Shown here piece after piece: positions 17,046 through 24,592 of a stretch of 64,000 bases of DNA (its first letter is position 1; every line of letters starts with the position of its first letter). Below the pieces are notes generated by a model, which had not been told where the DNA came from, did no database searches, and saw only the letters and a list, made by a program, of their open reading frames with translations. A program made the position numbers and the translations under genes. Source of the DNA: JACDAN01 sp963847235 (lineage in GTDB: Bacteria; Actinomycetota; Thermoleophilia; Gaiellales; Gaiellaceae); the NCBI GenBank assembly GCA_963847235.1, contig CAWJYU010000013.1:52316-116315 (forward strand). The letters run 5' to 3'.

Positions 17046-17869
17046 CGGCCGCTCCACGCGGGGCTTCTTCCCTCCGACCACGCCGCGTAGAACTCGCGGA
17101 AGTCCTCGCTCTTCATCAGCAGCGCCTGGGCGAGCGCCTCCATCTCGATCGCGCCGCCGAGGTCGAGGTCGAGCTCGCGGGTGAGCAGGATTTTCGTCGT
17201 CGCGTAGGCGAGCGCGGGGCCGTCGGCCAGCTGCCGCGCAAGTTCCTCGGTCGTCCGCTGGAGATCCTCGTCCGGGACGACCCGGGTCGCGAGCCCGATC
17301 GCCGTGGCGCGGGCGGGGTCGACGTCGCCGCCGAGGATCAGCAGCTCCGTCGCCCGGCCGAGGCCGACCAGGCGGGGGAGGAGGTAGGCGGCGCCCATGT
17401 CGGCGCCGGCCAGGCCGACCTTCGTGAACAGGAACGAGAACTTGGCCGAGCTCGCGAGCAGCCTCAGGTCGGCGGCGAGCGCGAGGACGGCGCCGGCGCC
17501 CGCGGCGACGCCGTTGACCGAGGCGACGATCGGGATTGGGCATTCACGCATCGCCTTCACGACGGCGCCGCTCATCCGCGTGAACTCGAGGAGCTCGCCC
17601 GCGGACATCTCCTGGAGCTCGCCGATGATCTCCTCGACGTCGCCTCCCGAGCAGAACCCGCGGCCCTCGCCGGTCAGGACGAGGACGCGGACGTCGCCGA
17701 GGTGCGGTAGCTCGGTGACGAGGTCGCGAAGGTCGGCGTAGACGTCGAACGTCAGCGCGTTGAGCTTGTCCGGCCGAGAGAAGGTCACGGTCGCGACGCC
17801 CCCCTCGACCGTGAAGTCGAAGTGCTCCCACTCCTCCGTGAAGCGAGCCGAGGCCCGGAACGGGCTCAC
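17042..17869 (-). CDS. enoyl-CoA hydratase/isomerase family protein
   Basis: 275 residues from GTG 17869. Crotonase fold: VATVTFSRPDKLNALTFDVY, oxyanion-hole segment EGRGFCSGGDVEEI (about residues 68-81) and the second VASVNGVAAGAGAVLALAAD, then GLAGADMGAAYLLPRLVG. The position equal to the catalytic Glu of classical hydratases is in the AGADMGAAY region and appears to be Asp, seen in several degradative crotonases such as ring hydrolases. It could hydrate or open the reduced ring. In operon with 4-bp overlaps. Confidence 0.9.
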   Translation of the reverse strand: MSPFRASARFTEEWEHFDFTVEGGVATVTFSRPDKLNALTFDVYADLRDLVTELPHLGDVRVLVLTGEGRGFCSGGDVEEIIGELQEMSAGELLEFTRMSGAVVKAMRECPIPIVASVNGVAAGAGAVLALAADLRLLASSAKFSFLFTKVGLAGADMGAAYLLPRLVGLGRATELLILGGDVDPARATAIGLATRVVPDEDLQRTTEELARQLADGPALAYATTKILLTRELDLDLGGAIEMEALAQALLMKSEDFREFYAAWSEGRSPAWSGR

Positions 17870-18558
17870 GACTGGATGCCTCCGCCGTCGAGCACGAGTG
17901 TCTGGCCGTTGATCGCGACCGCTTCCGGGGAGGCGAAGAAGTCCACGGCGAAGGTGACCTCTTCGGGCGCGAGTAGGCGGCCGAGTGGCGTCATCTTCAC
18001 GAGCGACGCCTCGGCCTCCTCGGGGGAGCGGCCGGTCTTCTCGACGATGTTCTCGATCGTGCGGCGGGTCATGTCCGTGTCGACCCAGATCGGACAGACC
18101 GCGTTCGCGGTCACTCCTGTGCCGGCGAGCTCCGCAGCCGTCGCGCGCATCAGGCCGATCGCCGCATGCTTGGACGCGGTGTACGCGGCCGTGTAGCGCG
18201 ACCCGACGAGGCCGGCCACGGATGCCACGGTCACGATGCGCCCATCTCCGCGCTCGATCATGCCTCCGATGACCGCGCGGGTGCAGAGGAACGGCCCCGT
18301 GGCGTTGACCTCGAGATGCTGCCGCCAATCGTCGAGCGTCGTGCGCCCGAGCGGCGTGCTCCAGGCAACCCCGGCGTTGTTGACGAGGACGTCGACGGGC
18401 CCGACGTCCTCGAAGAACGCCTCGACGAGCTCAGGGTCGGTGACGTCGAGCCGGTCGCGGCCGATCGCCTCCACGCGGTCGCCTCGGGCGGCGAAGCGGT
18501 CGGCGATCGCCTTGCCGATGCCCTTCGTCCCGCCGGTGACCACGACGAGCCGGCTCAG
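17866..18558 (-). CDS. short-chain dehydrogenase/reductase, probable CTG start
   Basis: 230 residues. Rossmann motif VVTGGTKGIGKAIA at residues 5-18, NNAGVAW, catalytic Ser in VASVAGLVGSRYTAAYTASK with Tyr and Lys of YxxxK, and the C-terminal INGQTLVLDGGGIQS. Probably a 3-hydroxyacyl-CoA dehydrogenase in the ring-degradation sequence. The start that fits the operon is CTG at 18558, which overlaps the ligase TGA as CTGA, the same geometry as the GTGA junctions of its neighbours; the next usual start (GTG, two codons into VVVTGG) would trim the first beta strand. Confidence 0.9.
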   Translation of the reverse strand: MSRLVVVTGGTKGIGKAIADRFAARGDRVEAIGRDRLDVTDPELVEAFFEDVGPVDVLVNNAGVAWSTPLGRTTLDDWRQHLEVNATGPFLCTRAVIGGMIERGDGRIVTVASVAGLVGSRYTAAYTASKHAAIGLMRATAAELAGTGVTANAVCPIWVDTDMTRRTIENIVEKTGRSPEEAEASLVKMTPLGRLLAPEEVTFAVDFFASPEAVAINGQTLVLDGGGIQS

Positions 18559-20051
18559 CTCAACGCCTTCCGGTCGAGCTTTCCGGACGGGGTACGGGGC
18601 AGGTCGTCCACGAAGCGGATCTCGCGCGGAACCTTGTGGCCGGCGAGGTGCCCGCGCACGAAGTCCATGAGCTCCTGCTCCTCGAGCGGCTCGCTGGCGA
18701 CCACGTAGGCCCGGGTGAGCGTGAGGCCGTTCTGCTGCGCGCCGACGACGGCACACTCGACGATCCCGGGGTGGCCGGCGAGGCAGTGCTCGATCTCGGC
18801 GGGCGCGACCCAGATCCCGCCGACCTTGATCAGGTCGTCCGCGCGGCCCCGGTACCAGAAGTAGCCGTCCTCGTCCCGCTCGAAGAGGTCGCCGGTGCGG
18901 ACCCGGTCGCCGTGGAACGTCTGCTTCGTCTTCTCGTGCTCGCCCCAGTAGAGCAGCGCGGCGGTGTCGCCCTCGATCCAGAGCTCGCCGTTGTCGGCGA
19001 TGTGCGCCTCGTAGCCGGGGACGAGCTCGCCGGTGCTCCCCGCCTTCGCCCGGCCGGGCCGGTTCGAGATGTAGATGTGGTACGCCTCGGACGAGCCGAT
19101 CCCGTCCAGCACCTCGACGCCGAACGTCTCCAGCCAGCGGTCGTGCAGCTCCTTCGGCAGCGCCTCTCCGGCCGACGTGCACAACCTCACAGGAGACATG
19201 TCGAGTGTCAGACACTCGTCGTGTCCCGGCTGGACGGTTTTGGCGACCATCTGCGCCATCATCGTCGGGACATTCACAAGGATCGTCGGCTCGTGCTCGG
19301 CGATCAGCTCGAAGATCCGCTCGGGCGTCGAGCGCTCCGGGAAGACGATCCCCGCTGCGCCGACACCGAACGGGAACAGCGCGACCAGGTCTCGCGCGTA
19401 GCCGAAGAAAAGCTTCGGCACGGGGAGGACGACGTCGTCCGGCTGCAGGTCGAGGACGCCGCGTGCGTACCACTCGAAGCTGAGGACAGGGCTGTGCGTG
19501 GGGTGGACCGCCGCCTTCGGCTGCCCCGTGGAACCGGTCGTGAACTTCCACAGCGCGATGTCGTCCTTCGTGGTCGGGGCCGCCTCGAGCTCGGGCGAGG
19601 CGCCGGCGAGCCGCTCTGTGAACGAGTCGTCCACGAGGAGAAGCTCGCGGAGCCAGCGGCTCCCCTCGGCGGCCTCGCGGATCGCGGCCTCCGTCGTCTC
19701 GTCCGCAACGACGACGCCCGCCCGCGTGTAGTCCAGGTAGTAGGCGTAGTCCTTCGGCTGCAGGAAGGTGTACGCCTCGGCGGTAACCGCGCCGATCTTC
19801 TGCGCGCCGTACCACAGGGCGACGAACTCGACGGAGTCGGCGAGGACCAGCAGCACGCGTTCCTCGGGCCTGACCCCGAGCTCGAGCAGGACGTTGCCGC
19901 TCCGATTCACGAGCTCGGCCAGCTCTGCGTAGGTCGTCCGGCCGTGCGGGCCGATCAGCGCCGCTCGTCCGCCCCGGCCCTCCTCGACGTTGCGGTCGAC
20001 GAAGTGCGTGGCGAGGTTGAGCTCGCGCGGAAGGTCGTCGTAGCCGATCAC
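18555..20051 (-). CDS. benzoate-type CoA ligase, probable 2-aminobenzoate-CoA ligase
   Basis: 498 residues from GTG 20051. Adenylate-forming enzyme of the benzoate-CoA ligase family: LNLATHFVDRNVEEGRGGRA at the N-terminus is typical, followed by the P-loop WKFTTGSTGQPKAAVHPTHS (about residues 168-187), DGIGSSEAYHIYISNRPG, TGDLFERDEDGYFWYRGRAD and the catalytic Lys in RTPSGKLDRKALS at the end. With tryptophan dioxygenase, kynureninase and an aminobenzoyl-CoA monooxygenase-like gene in the same operon, anthranilate is the likely substrate. GTGA overlap with the upstream creatininase-family gene. Confidence 0.88.
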   Translation of the reverse strand: MIGYDDLPRELNLATHFVDRNVEEGRGGRAALIGPHGRTTYAELAELVNRSGNVLLELGVRPEERVLLVLADSVEFVALWYGAQKIGAVTAEAYTFLQPKDYAYYLDYTRAGVVVADETTEAAIREAAEGSRWLRELLLVDDSFTERLAGASPELEAAPTTKDDIALWKFTTGSTGQPKAAVHPTHSPVLSFEWYARGVLDLQPDDVVLPVPKLFFGYARDLVALFPFGVGAAGIVFPERSTPERIFELIAEHEPTILVNVPTMMAQMVAKTVQPGHDECLTLDMSPVRLCTSAGEALPKELHDRWLETFGVEVLDGIGSSEAYHIYISNRPGRAKAGSTGELVPGYEAHIADNGELWIEGDTAALLYWGEHEKTKQTFHGDRVRTGDLFERDEDGYFWYRGRADDLIKVGGIWVAPAEIEHCLAGHPGIVECAVVGAQQNGLTLTRAYVVASEPLEEQELMDFVRGHLAGHKVPREIRFVDDLPRTPSGKLDRKALS

Positions 20052-20767
20052 GCCGCGGCGACCTCGCGGATCAGCTCGACGAGCATCTCGGCCAGCGTCT
20101 CGAACGTCTGCTCGCCTTCTTGCGCCGTGGCGTCGGCCGGCGAGCCCGCGTACGCGTGCTCCATCCCCATGGCAAGGAAGCTCGTCCTCCCTGACCGGAT
20201 CGCCTCCGGCATGTTGACCATGTTCGCCTCCAGCGTGCCCATCCGCGCTCGGTCGACGAGGTCGGGGCGCTCGGCGAGCACGAGGGAGGTCTCGTACCGG
20301 CCGGCATGTCCTGCGCCCGCTCGAAATTCGTCCGTCAGGCGCTCGGCATTCGCCCGCCGCGTGACGTCGAGCAGGGGCAGGGCGAGCTCGCGAAGCGTCC
20401 AGACCTGCTCCGGCTCCAGGTGGCTGTTGACGAGCACGACGCGCTCGAGCCCGGAGCAGATGTCGGTCACGAGCGAGCGCAGGGTCTCTTCGCCGATCGA
20501 GACCGCTCCGGGGAAATCGGCCCCGTAGCGCGTGACGCCGTACGAGATCTCCGGGAGGACGAGCACGTCGATCTCGCCGCGCAGCCGCTCGGCCGCGCGT
20601 CGGCAGATGCCGACCGAGATCAGCGTGTCCGTGGCCAGCGGTGCGTGCGGCCCGTGAGGCTCGGTCGCCCCGAGCGGCAAGAGGTGCACGGCGTCCTCGC
20701 GACCCTCGAGCGCCGGGTAGGCCAGTTCGCCTAGTAACAGACTGTCACTTGCCTCCGAACGGCGCAT
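20048..20767 (-). CDS. creatininase-family amidohydrolase, candidate formylkynurenine formamidase
   Basis: 239 residues from ATG 20767. LLPLGATEPHGPHAPLATDT (about residues 29-48) is the metal-binding signature of the creatininase family (Glu, His, Asp), with further ligands in PEISYGVTRYGADFPG and VVLVNSHLEPE. The family includes creatininase, mycofactocin MftE and the archaeal deformylase ArfB, which removes a formyl group. No classical KynB (cyclase-type) gene is in the window, although formylkynurenine must be deformylated between KynA and KynU. This protein is therefore a good candidate for that step. Coupled to its neighbours (2-bp gap upstream, GTGA overlap downstream). Confidence 0.8.
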   Translation of the reverse strand: MRRSEASDSLLLGELAYPALEGREDAVHLLPLGATEPHGPHAPLATDTLISVGICRRAAERLRGEIDVLVLPEISYGVTRYGADFPGAVSIGEETLRSLVTDICSGLERVVLVNSHLEPEQVWTLRELALPLLDVTRRANAERLTDEFRAGAGHAGRYETSLVLAERPDLVDRARMGTLEANMVNMPEAIRSGRTSFLAMGMEHAYAGSPADATAQEGEQTFETLAEMLVELIREVAAA

Positions 20768-20811
20768 GGTCAGCGCGATACCTCGGCTTGTAACAGTCTG
20801 TTACTTGCCTC
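20734..20811. repeat. two 22-bp dyad-symmetric near-identical repeats
   Basis: GTAACAGACTGTCACTTGCC (20734-20753, then TC) and GTAACAGTCTGTTACTTGCC (20790-20809, then TC) differ at two of 22 positions and lie 56 bp apart. Each has the dyad GTAACAG-N-CTGTYAC; the second is a perfect 15-bp palindrome. They overlap the C-terminal codons of the monooxygenase gene and the N-terminal codons of the creatininase-family gene. Operator pair or a local duplication; both are open. Confidence 0.55.
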
Positions 20812-22755
20812 GAGCGGGCGCTCGATGTCGGCTGCCGGGAGGTCGAGGAGGACGAGGTCGGCCCGCCCTGCGGCGACTGCCGTGTTGGCGTCGTCGATGG
20901 TGGTCAGGTGGCCGCCGACGAGGGTCGGCACCCGTGCCTCGTTACGGACGCGGTCGCTGAGCGCGGTCAGGAAGCCGCGGCGGTACTCCGGCCGGTCGTC
21001 GTGGACGGTCTGCCCGGCCTCGACGTGGATCAGATCCGCCCCGCCTTCGGCCATGGCCCGTGCGATCGCGACGCCGTCGCTCACGGAGTTGCCGCGTGGG
21101 TGCCAGTCGGTGACGGAGAGCCGCACGGCGAGCACACCCGGCCAGACGCCTCTCACCGCTTCGAGCACCGAGAGCGGGAAGCGAAGCCGGTGGTCGTCCC
21201 GGTTCACGAGCGGCGAGAGGTAGCTCCCGAGCAGGTAGCCGTGCGCCATGTCCAGCTCGACGATGTCGACGCCGAGCTCGGCGGCATGCTGCGCGGCTGC
21301 GACGAACTGCGCGCTGATCGCCTCCTCGTCCGGTTGGCCGGGCGTCGCGCCGAACGGGCCATACGGCTTCCGTGTGGGAGCGACGACCGGCCAGCCCTCG
21401 GACAGTGGGAGATCGACCCCGACGGAGCGCGGCTGCGTCGAACCGCGCCGCCCCGCATGGCCGAGCTGGAGCAGCACCTGTCCGGCGGGCGGGCTCCACT
21501 CGTCGATCGTCGGGGTCTCGGGCGTGATCCGTCCCTCGCGGGAGACCGCCACGAAGCCGCTCGGCACCAGCCCGAACCGGTTCTCGAACCGGACGTCGCG
21601 CAGCTCGAACGGCGAGAACGCGGGTGGCGGAGATACCGGCGCACCGCCGAACCAGCCGTCGAGCGCGCGGGTGAATCGCGGGTCCCGGATCCCGAGGCTC
21701 GCGTGCGTGATCCGCCCGCTCCGCGTCAGCAGGTTGAACGCGAACTGAATCGGCTCGAGGTGGGTGTAGCTGCCCACCCGCCGGAAGTAGCCGGCGCTCT
21801 CGCTGGCCGCTGCCTGCGTCCGCTCGACGGCCGGCCCGCGCTCGAGCTCGTAGTCGACGAGCGCCGCGTCGACGTCCCAGCCTCGTCGCGCGAGCGCGTT
21901 CGCGAGCGCAATCGAGTCTTCCATCGCAAGCTTGGTGCCGGACCCGATCGAGAAGTGCGCCGTGTGGGCGGCATCCCCCAGGAGCACGACCCGTCCGTCG
22001 TGCCAGACCCTGTTCGTCACCTTCGGGAAGTCGAGCCAGACCGAGCGGTTCGAGAACAACTCGCGGCCGCGGAGATCGCGGGCGAAGAGCTGCTCGCAGT
22101 ACGCCAGGTTCTCCTCTTCGGACATGTCCTCGTGCCTGGCACCAAGCCACGTCTCGAGGGGACACTCGACGATGAACGTGGACATGCCCTCGTCGTACGG
22201 GTACGCGTGCACGTTGTAGACCCCGTGCTCGGTCTCCTTGAAGACGAACGTGAAGGCGTCGAAGACGTGGTCGGTCCCGAACCAGACGTACTTCGACCCC
22301 TCGGGCTCGACCTTCGTCCCGAACTCGCCGAGCCCCCGGACGAACGAGTTCGCGCCGTCGGCCCCGACGACGAGGTCCGCCTCCGGCAGCTCCGAGACCT
22401 CGACTCCGAACTCGAGCTCGACCCCCACCGCGCGGCACCGCCGCTGCAGGATCTCCAACAGCCGCTTGCGCGCGATCGCGGAGAACGAATGCCCGCGCGA
22501 GCGCAGCTCGCGCCCCCGGTAGCGGATGTCGACGCGATCCCAGCGGGCGAACGTGTCGGTGATCTCCAGGTGCGTCTCGGGATCGGCGTCGCGCAGCGAT
22601 CCGAGCGTCTCCTCGCTGAAGACGACGCCCCAGCCGAAGGTCGCCTCTGGCGCGTTTCGCTCCGCCACGCGCACGCCGACCGACGGGTCGGCGCGCTTCA
22701 GCAGGATCCCGAGATAGAGGCCCGCAGGCCCGCCGCCGACGATCTCGACCTTCAC
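20770..22755 (-). CDS. 2-aminobenzoyl-CoA monooxygenase/reductase-like fusion
   Basis: 661 residues from GTG 22755. N-terminal half: flavoprotein monooxygenase with VEIVGGGPAGLYLGILLKRA (FAD dinucleotide fold), DLVVGADGANSFVRG and VVLLGDAAHTAHFSIGSGTK. C-terminal half (from about residue 385): Old-Yellow-Enzyme-like barrel with VLLQLGHAGRRGSTQPRS, LDMAHGYLLGSYLSPLVNRD and LIHVEAGQTVHDDRPEY. This architecture is that of anthranilate-CoA monooxygenase/reductase, which hydroxylates and then reduces the ring. Known enzymes have about 770 residues; here the barrel is shortened, lacking most of the first FMN strand-loop region and the YGGSLENR segment. Stop lies 2 bp before the creatininase start. 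Confidence 0.85.
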   Translation of the reverse strand: MKVEIVGGGPAGLYLGILLKRADPSVGVRVAERNAPEATFGWGVVFSEETLGSLRDADPETHLEITDTFARWDRVDIRYRGRELRSRGHSFSAIARKRLLEILQRRCRAVGVELEFGVEVSELPEADLVVGADGANSFVRGLGEFGTKVEPEGSKYVWFGTDHVFDAFTFVFKETEHGVYNVHAYPYDEGMSTFIVECPLETWLGARHEDMSEEENLAYCEQLFARDLRGRELFSNRSVWLDFPKVTNRVWHDGRVVLLGDAAHTAHFSIGSGTKLAMEDSIALANALARRGWDVDAALVDYELERGPAVERTQAAASESAGYFRRVGSYTHLEPIQFAFNLLTRSGRITHASLGIRDPRFTRALDGWFGGAPVSPPPAFSPFELRDVRFENRFGLVPSGFVAVSREGRITPETPTIDEWSPPAGQVLLQLGHAGRRGSTQPRSVGVDLPLSEGWPVVAPTRKPYGPFGATPGQPDEEAISAQFVAAAQHAAELGVDIVELDMAHGYLLGSYLSPLVNRDDHRLRFPLSVLEAVRGVWPGVLAVRLSVTDWHPRGNSVSDGVAIARAMAEGGADLIHVEAGQTVHDDRPEYRRGFLTALSDRVRNEARVPTLVGGHLTTIDDANTAVAAGRADLVLLDLPAADIERPLEASNRLLQAEVSR

Positions 22756-23579
22756 GCGAGCGCCTCCGCGAGCCGGTCCAGCTCCTCGAGGTCGGCGACG
22801 GTGGGGAACAGGACGAGCTCGTCGCAACCCGCCTCCTCGTAGCCCCGCACGAAGTCCTTGACCGCCCGTGCGCTCGTGAGGTTCTCCGCCACGATCCGCT
22901 CGGCGAACGGCCCGGTGAACGCGTAGTAGTCCCGAGATACGCGGCTCCTCGGTCGGGGTCGCCCGAAGCAGAAGTAGCCCTGGCCCCAGAGGCGCGGCTG
23001 CCCCGGCCGGCCGAGATCCGCCCACGCTGCCTGGGCACGCGTCGCCGCCGACGCGAACGCCCTCGGCGGCCCGCCGCCGTGCGCGTAGCCGTCTGCGTAC
23101 CGCGCCATCCGCGAGAACGCCTGCCCGCTCATCCCGCCGACCAGGAGCTCCATCCCGTCCCGCGCCGGCCCGATCCGGTCGCCGTCCACGCCGCCGCGGA
23201 TGTACGCGAGCTGCTCGGCGAGCTTTCTGCCACGCCCGCGCGACTCCACGCCCGCCGCCTCGTAGTCCTCCGTCCGGGCTCCGACGGCGAGGCCGAGCGT
23301 CAGCCGCCCGCCCGAGAGGGCATGCACGGACGCAGCCTGCTTCGCCAGCAGCCCGGTCGGGCGCAGCGGGCCGATCGCGATCATCGTCGCCAGCCGCACG
23401 CGCGAGGTGACTCCGGCGGCGGCCGCCAGGGCCGCGAACGGCTCCAGGCTGTCGTAGACGATCCGGTCGAGCACGCCCAGCGACGAGAACGGCCCCTCGT
23501 CCGCTCGCCGCGCCCAGTCGAGCAGCAGCTCGCCGGTCGTCCCCGGCGTGGTCGTTGGCAGCCCTACCCCGACGTTCAT
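22752..23579 (-). CDS. luciferase-like (LLM class) flavin or F420 oxidoreductase
   Basis: 275 residues from ATG 23579. TIM-barrel LLM family: VGVGLPTTTPGTTGELLLDW at the start, RVRLATMIAIGPLRPTGLLA, SVHALSGGRLTLGLAVGART (the family's flavin/F420 phosphate-binding area), and VKDFVRGYEEAGCDELVLFP at the end. First gene of the tryptophan operon, 4-bp GTGA overlap with the monooxygenase fusion, which suggests it serves the same pathway, for instance reducing or oxygenating an intermediate. Whether the cofactor is FMN or F420 cannot be told. Only 29 bp separate its start from the divergent thioesterase start. Confidence 0.82.
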   Translation of the reverse strand: MNVGVGLPTTTPGTTGELLLDWARRADEGPFSSLGVLDRIVYDSLEPFAALAAAAGVTSRVRLATMIAIGPLRPTGLLAKQAASVHALSGGRLTLGLAVGARTEDYEAAGVESRGRGRKLAEQLAYIRGGVDGDRIGPARDGMELLVGGMSGQAFSRMARYADGYAHGGGPPRAFASAATRAQAAWADLGRPGQPRLWGQGYFCFGRPRPRSRVSRDYYAFTGPFAERIVAENLTSARAVKDFVRGYEEAGCDELVLFPTVADLEELDRLAEALA

Positions 23580-23608
23580 CCGACCCGAAGCTTCACACTT
23601 CCGGCCAG

Positions 23609-23995
23609 GTGAGCAACCAGGAGCCGTCCCCGTTCGACAGCCACTACGGGCTCGTGGTCGACGAGGCGACCGACGAGGTCGTCAAGGGCCGCGTGCCGGT
23701 ACGACCGCACGTCCTCCAGCCGATCGGCCTGGTGCACGGCGGCGTGCACGCGGCGATCGCAGAGGCGCTCGCCTCGCTCGGGACCAATGTCGGAGTAAAT
23801 GAGGACGGCAAGATCGGGCTCGGCCAGTCGAACAACTCGAGTTTCCTCCGGCCGATCAGCGAGGGCACCGTTCACGCCGTCGCTCGCCGCCGCCACCGGG
23901 GCCGCACGACCTGGATCTGGGACGTGGAGATGACAGACGACGCCGGCCGCCTCTGCGCGATGAGCCGAGTCACGATCGCCGTCCGCGACCTCTGA
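23609..23995 (+). CDS. PaaI-family hotdog thioesterase
   Basis: 128 residues from GTG 23609. Hotdog fold with the PaaI signature VLQPIGLVHGGVHAAIAEAL (about residues 36-55), then NNSSFLRPISEGTVHAVARR and a final strand SRVTIAVRDL. Such enzymes hydrolyse aromatic acyl-CoA esters, often to free CoA from dead-end products. Divergent from the CoA-dependent tryptophan/anthranilate operon, which fits a housekeeping role in that pathway. Shine-Dalgarno is weak; start chosen from homology to short PaaI proteins. Confidence 0.85.
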   Translation: MSNQEPSPFDSHYGLVVDEATDEVVKGRVPVRPHVLQPIGLVHGGVHAAIAEALASLGTNVGVNEDGKIGLGQSNNSSFLRPISEGTVHAVARRRHRGRTTWIWDVEMTDDAGRLCAMSRVTIAVRDL

Positions 23996-24002
23996 AAAGA
24001 AA

Positions 24003-24024
24003 GAGCCCCGCCGTGGCGGGGCTC
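24003..24024 (-). terminator. intrinsic terminator between convergent genes
   Basis: GAGCCCCGCC (24003-24012), GT loop, GGCGGGGCTC (24015-24024): a perfect 10-bp stem. Read on the minus strand it is followed by CTTTCTTTTC, a T-rich tail, so it should terminate the minus-strand gene at 24035; the stem may also stop the plus-strand thioesterase transcript. Confidence 0.75.
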
Positions 24025-24034
24025 CCTCGAATTC

Positions 24035-24479
24035 CTAGCCCTTGCGCTTGGGCTTGTCCTTCTTCTTGCCCTTGTGCTTGCCACCCTCGTGCTTCTTGGC
24101 CTTGCACTTCCCGAGCCGGTCCCCGCGCTTCATCGCGCGCTGGACCTTGCGGGCGCCCTTGACCTTGACGGTGTGCTTCTTGCCGTTCTTGGTCTTGTGG
24201 CACATGCGTGAAGACGGCCGACCCGCACGGGCCGAGCGCGTCTCCGTGCCTCAGGTGAGCCTTCACGGCGTTCCGCGAGACCCGGATCGTGCGGAACGGG
24301 TTCTTCTTCGACCCCGTCCGGTGACAGATCGTCACCTTCTTCTCGTACTGGGAGGCGGCTGCCGGAACGCCGGCCGGAGAGATCGCGGCGCCGACGGATG
24401 CCATCCACGCAACGGCGAAGGCGGCCACGAGCCCGGCGACAGCGCCGACGGTTACGCCTTGCCTCTTGCGGTTCTTCAT
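24035..24479 (-). CDS. secreted Cys/His and Lys-rich protein, one frame break
   Basis: ATG 24479 opens a signal-anchor (GAVAGLVAAFAVAWMASVGA), followed by VTICHRTGSKKNPFRTIRVS and KAHLRHGDALGPC, a short domain with CH..HGD..C spacing seen in secreted actinobacterial proteins. Near 24225 the frame must shift by one base to continue as MCHKTKNGKKHTVKVKG and a very basic tail ending KKKDKPKRKG with stop TAG at 24035-24037. The second block repeats the first (CH...RGDRLGKC), which supports reading through. Possibly a metal-binding or cell-wall-attached protein. Strong ribosome site (AGGAGG) and promoter upstream. Confidence 0.65.
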
Positions 24480-24523
24480 TGTCCTCGGAACCTCCTGGTC
24501 GTTTTGGCCGGGGGCCTGTGCTC

Positions 24524-24552
24524 ACTGTAGCCGCCTTATCGGCCGCTGTAAA
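24524..24552 (-). promoter_or_regulatory. putative promoter for the Cys/Lys-rich secreted protein
   Basis: On the minus strand TTTACA (24552-24547), 17-bp spacer, TACAGT (24529-24524). Five and four matches to the housekeeping consensus with ideal spacing, 45 bp before the ATG at 24479. Confidence 0.5.
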
Positions 24553-24592
24553 CCGATTCTTGAAGCGCGGGCACAACGGATCGAGGGATTCC

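Noticed and set aside
19202..19218. Palindrome CGAGTGTCAGACACTCG inside the CoA ligase gene
   Set aside because: Fully coding, single copy, and not near a promoter; probably chance.
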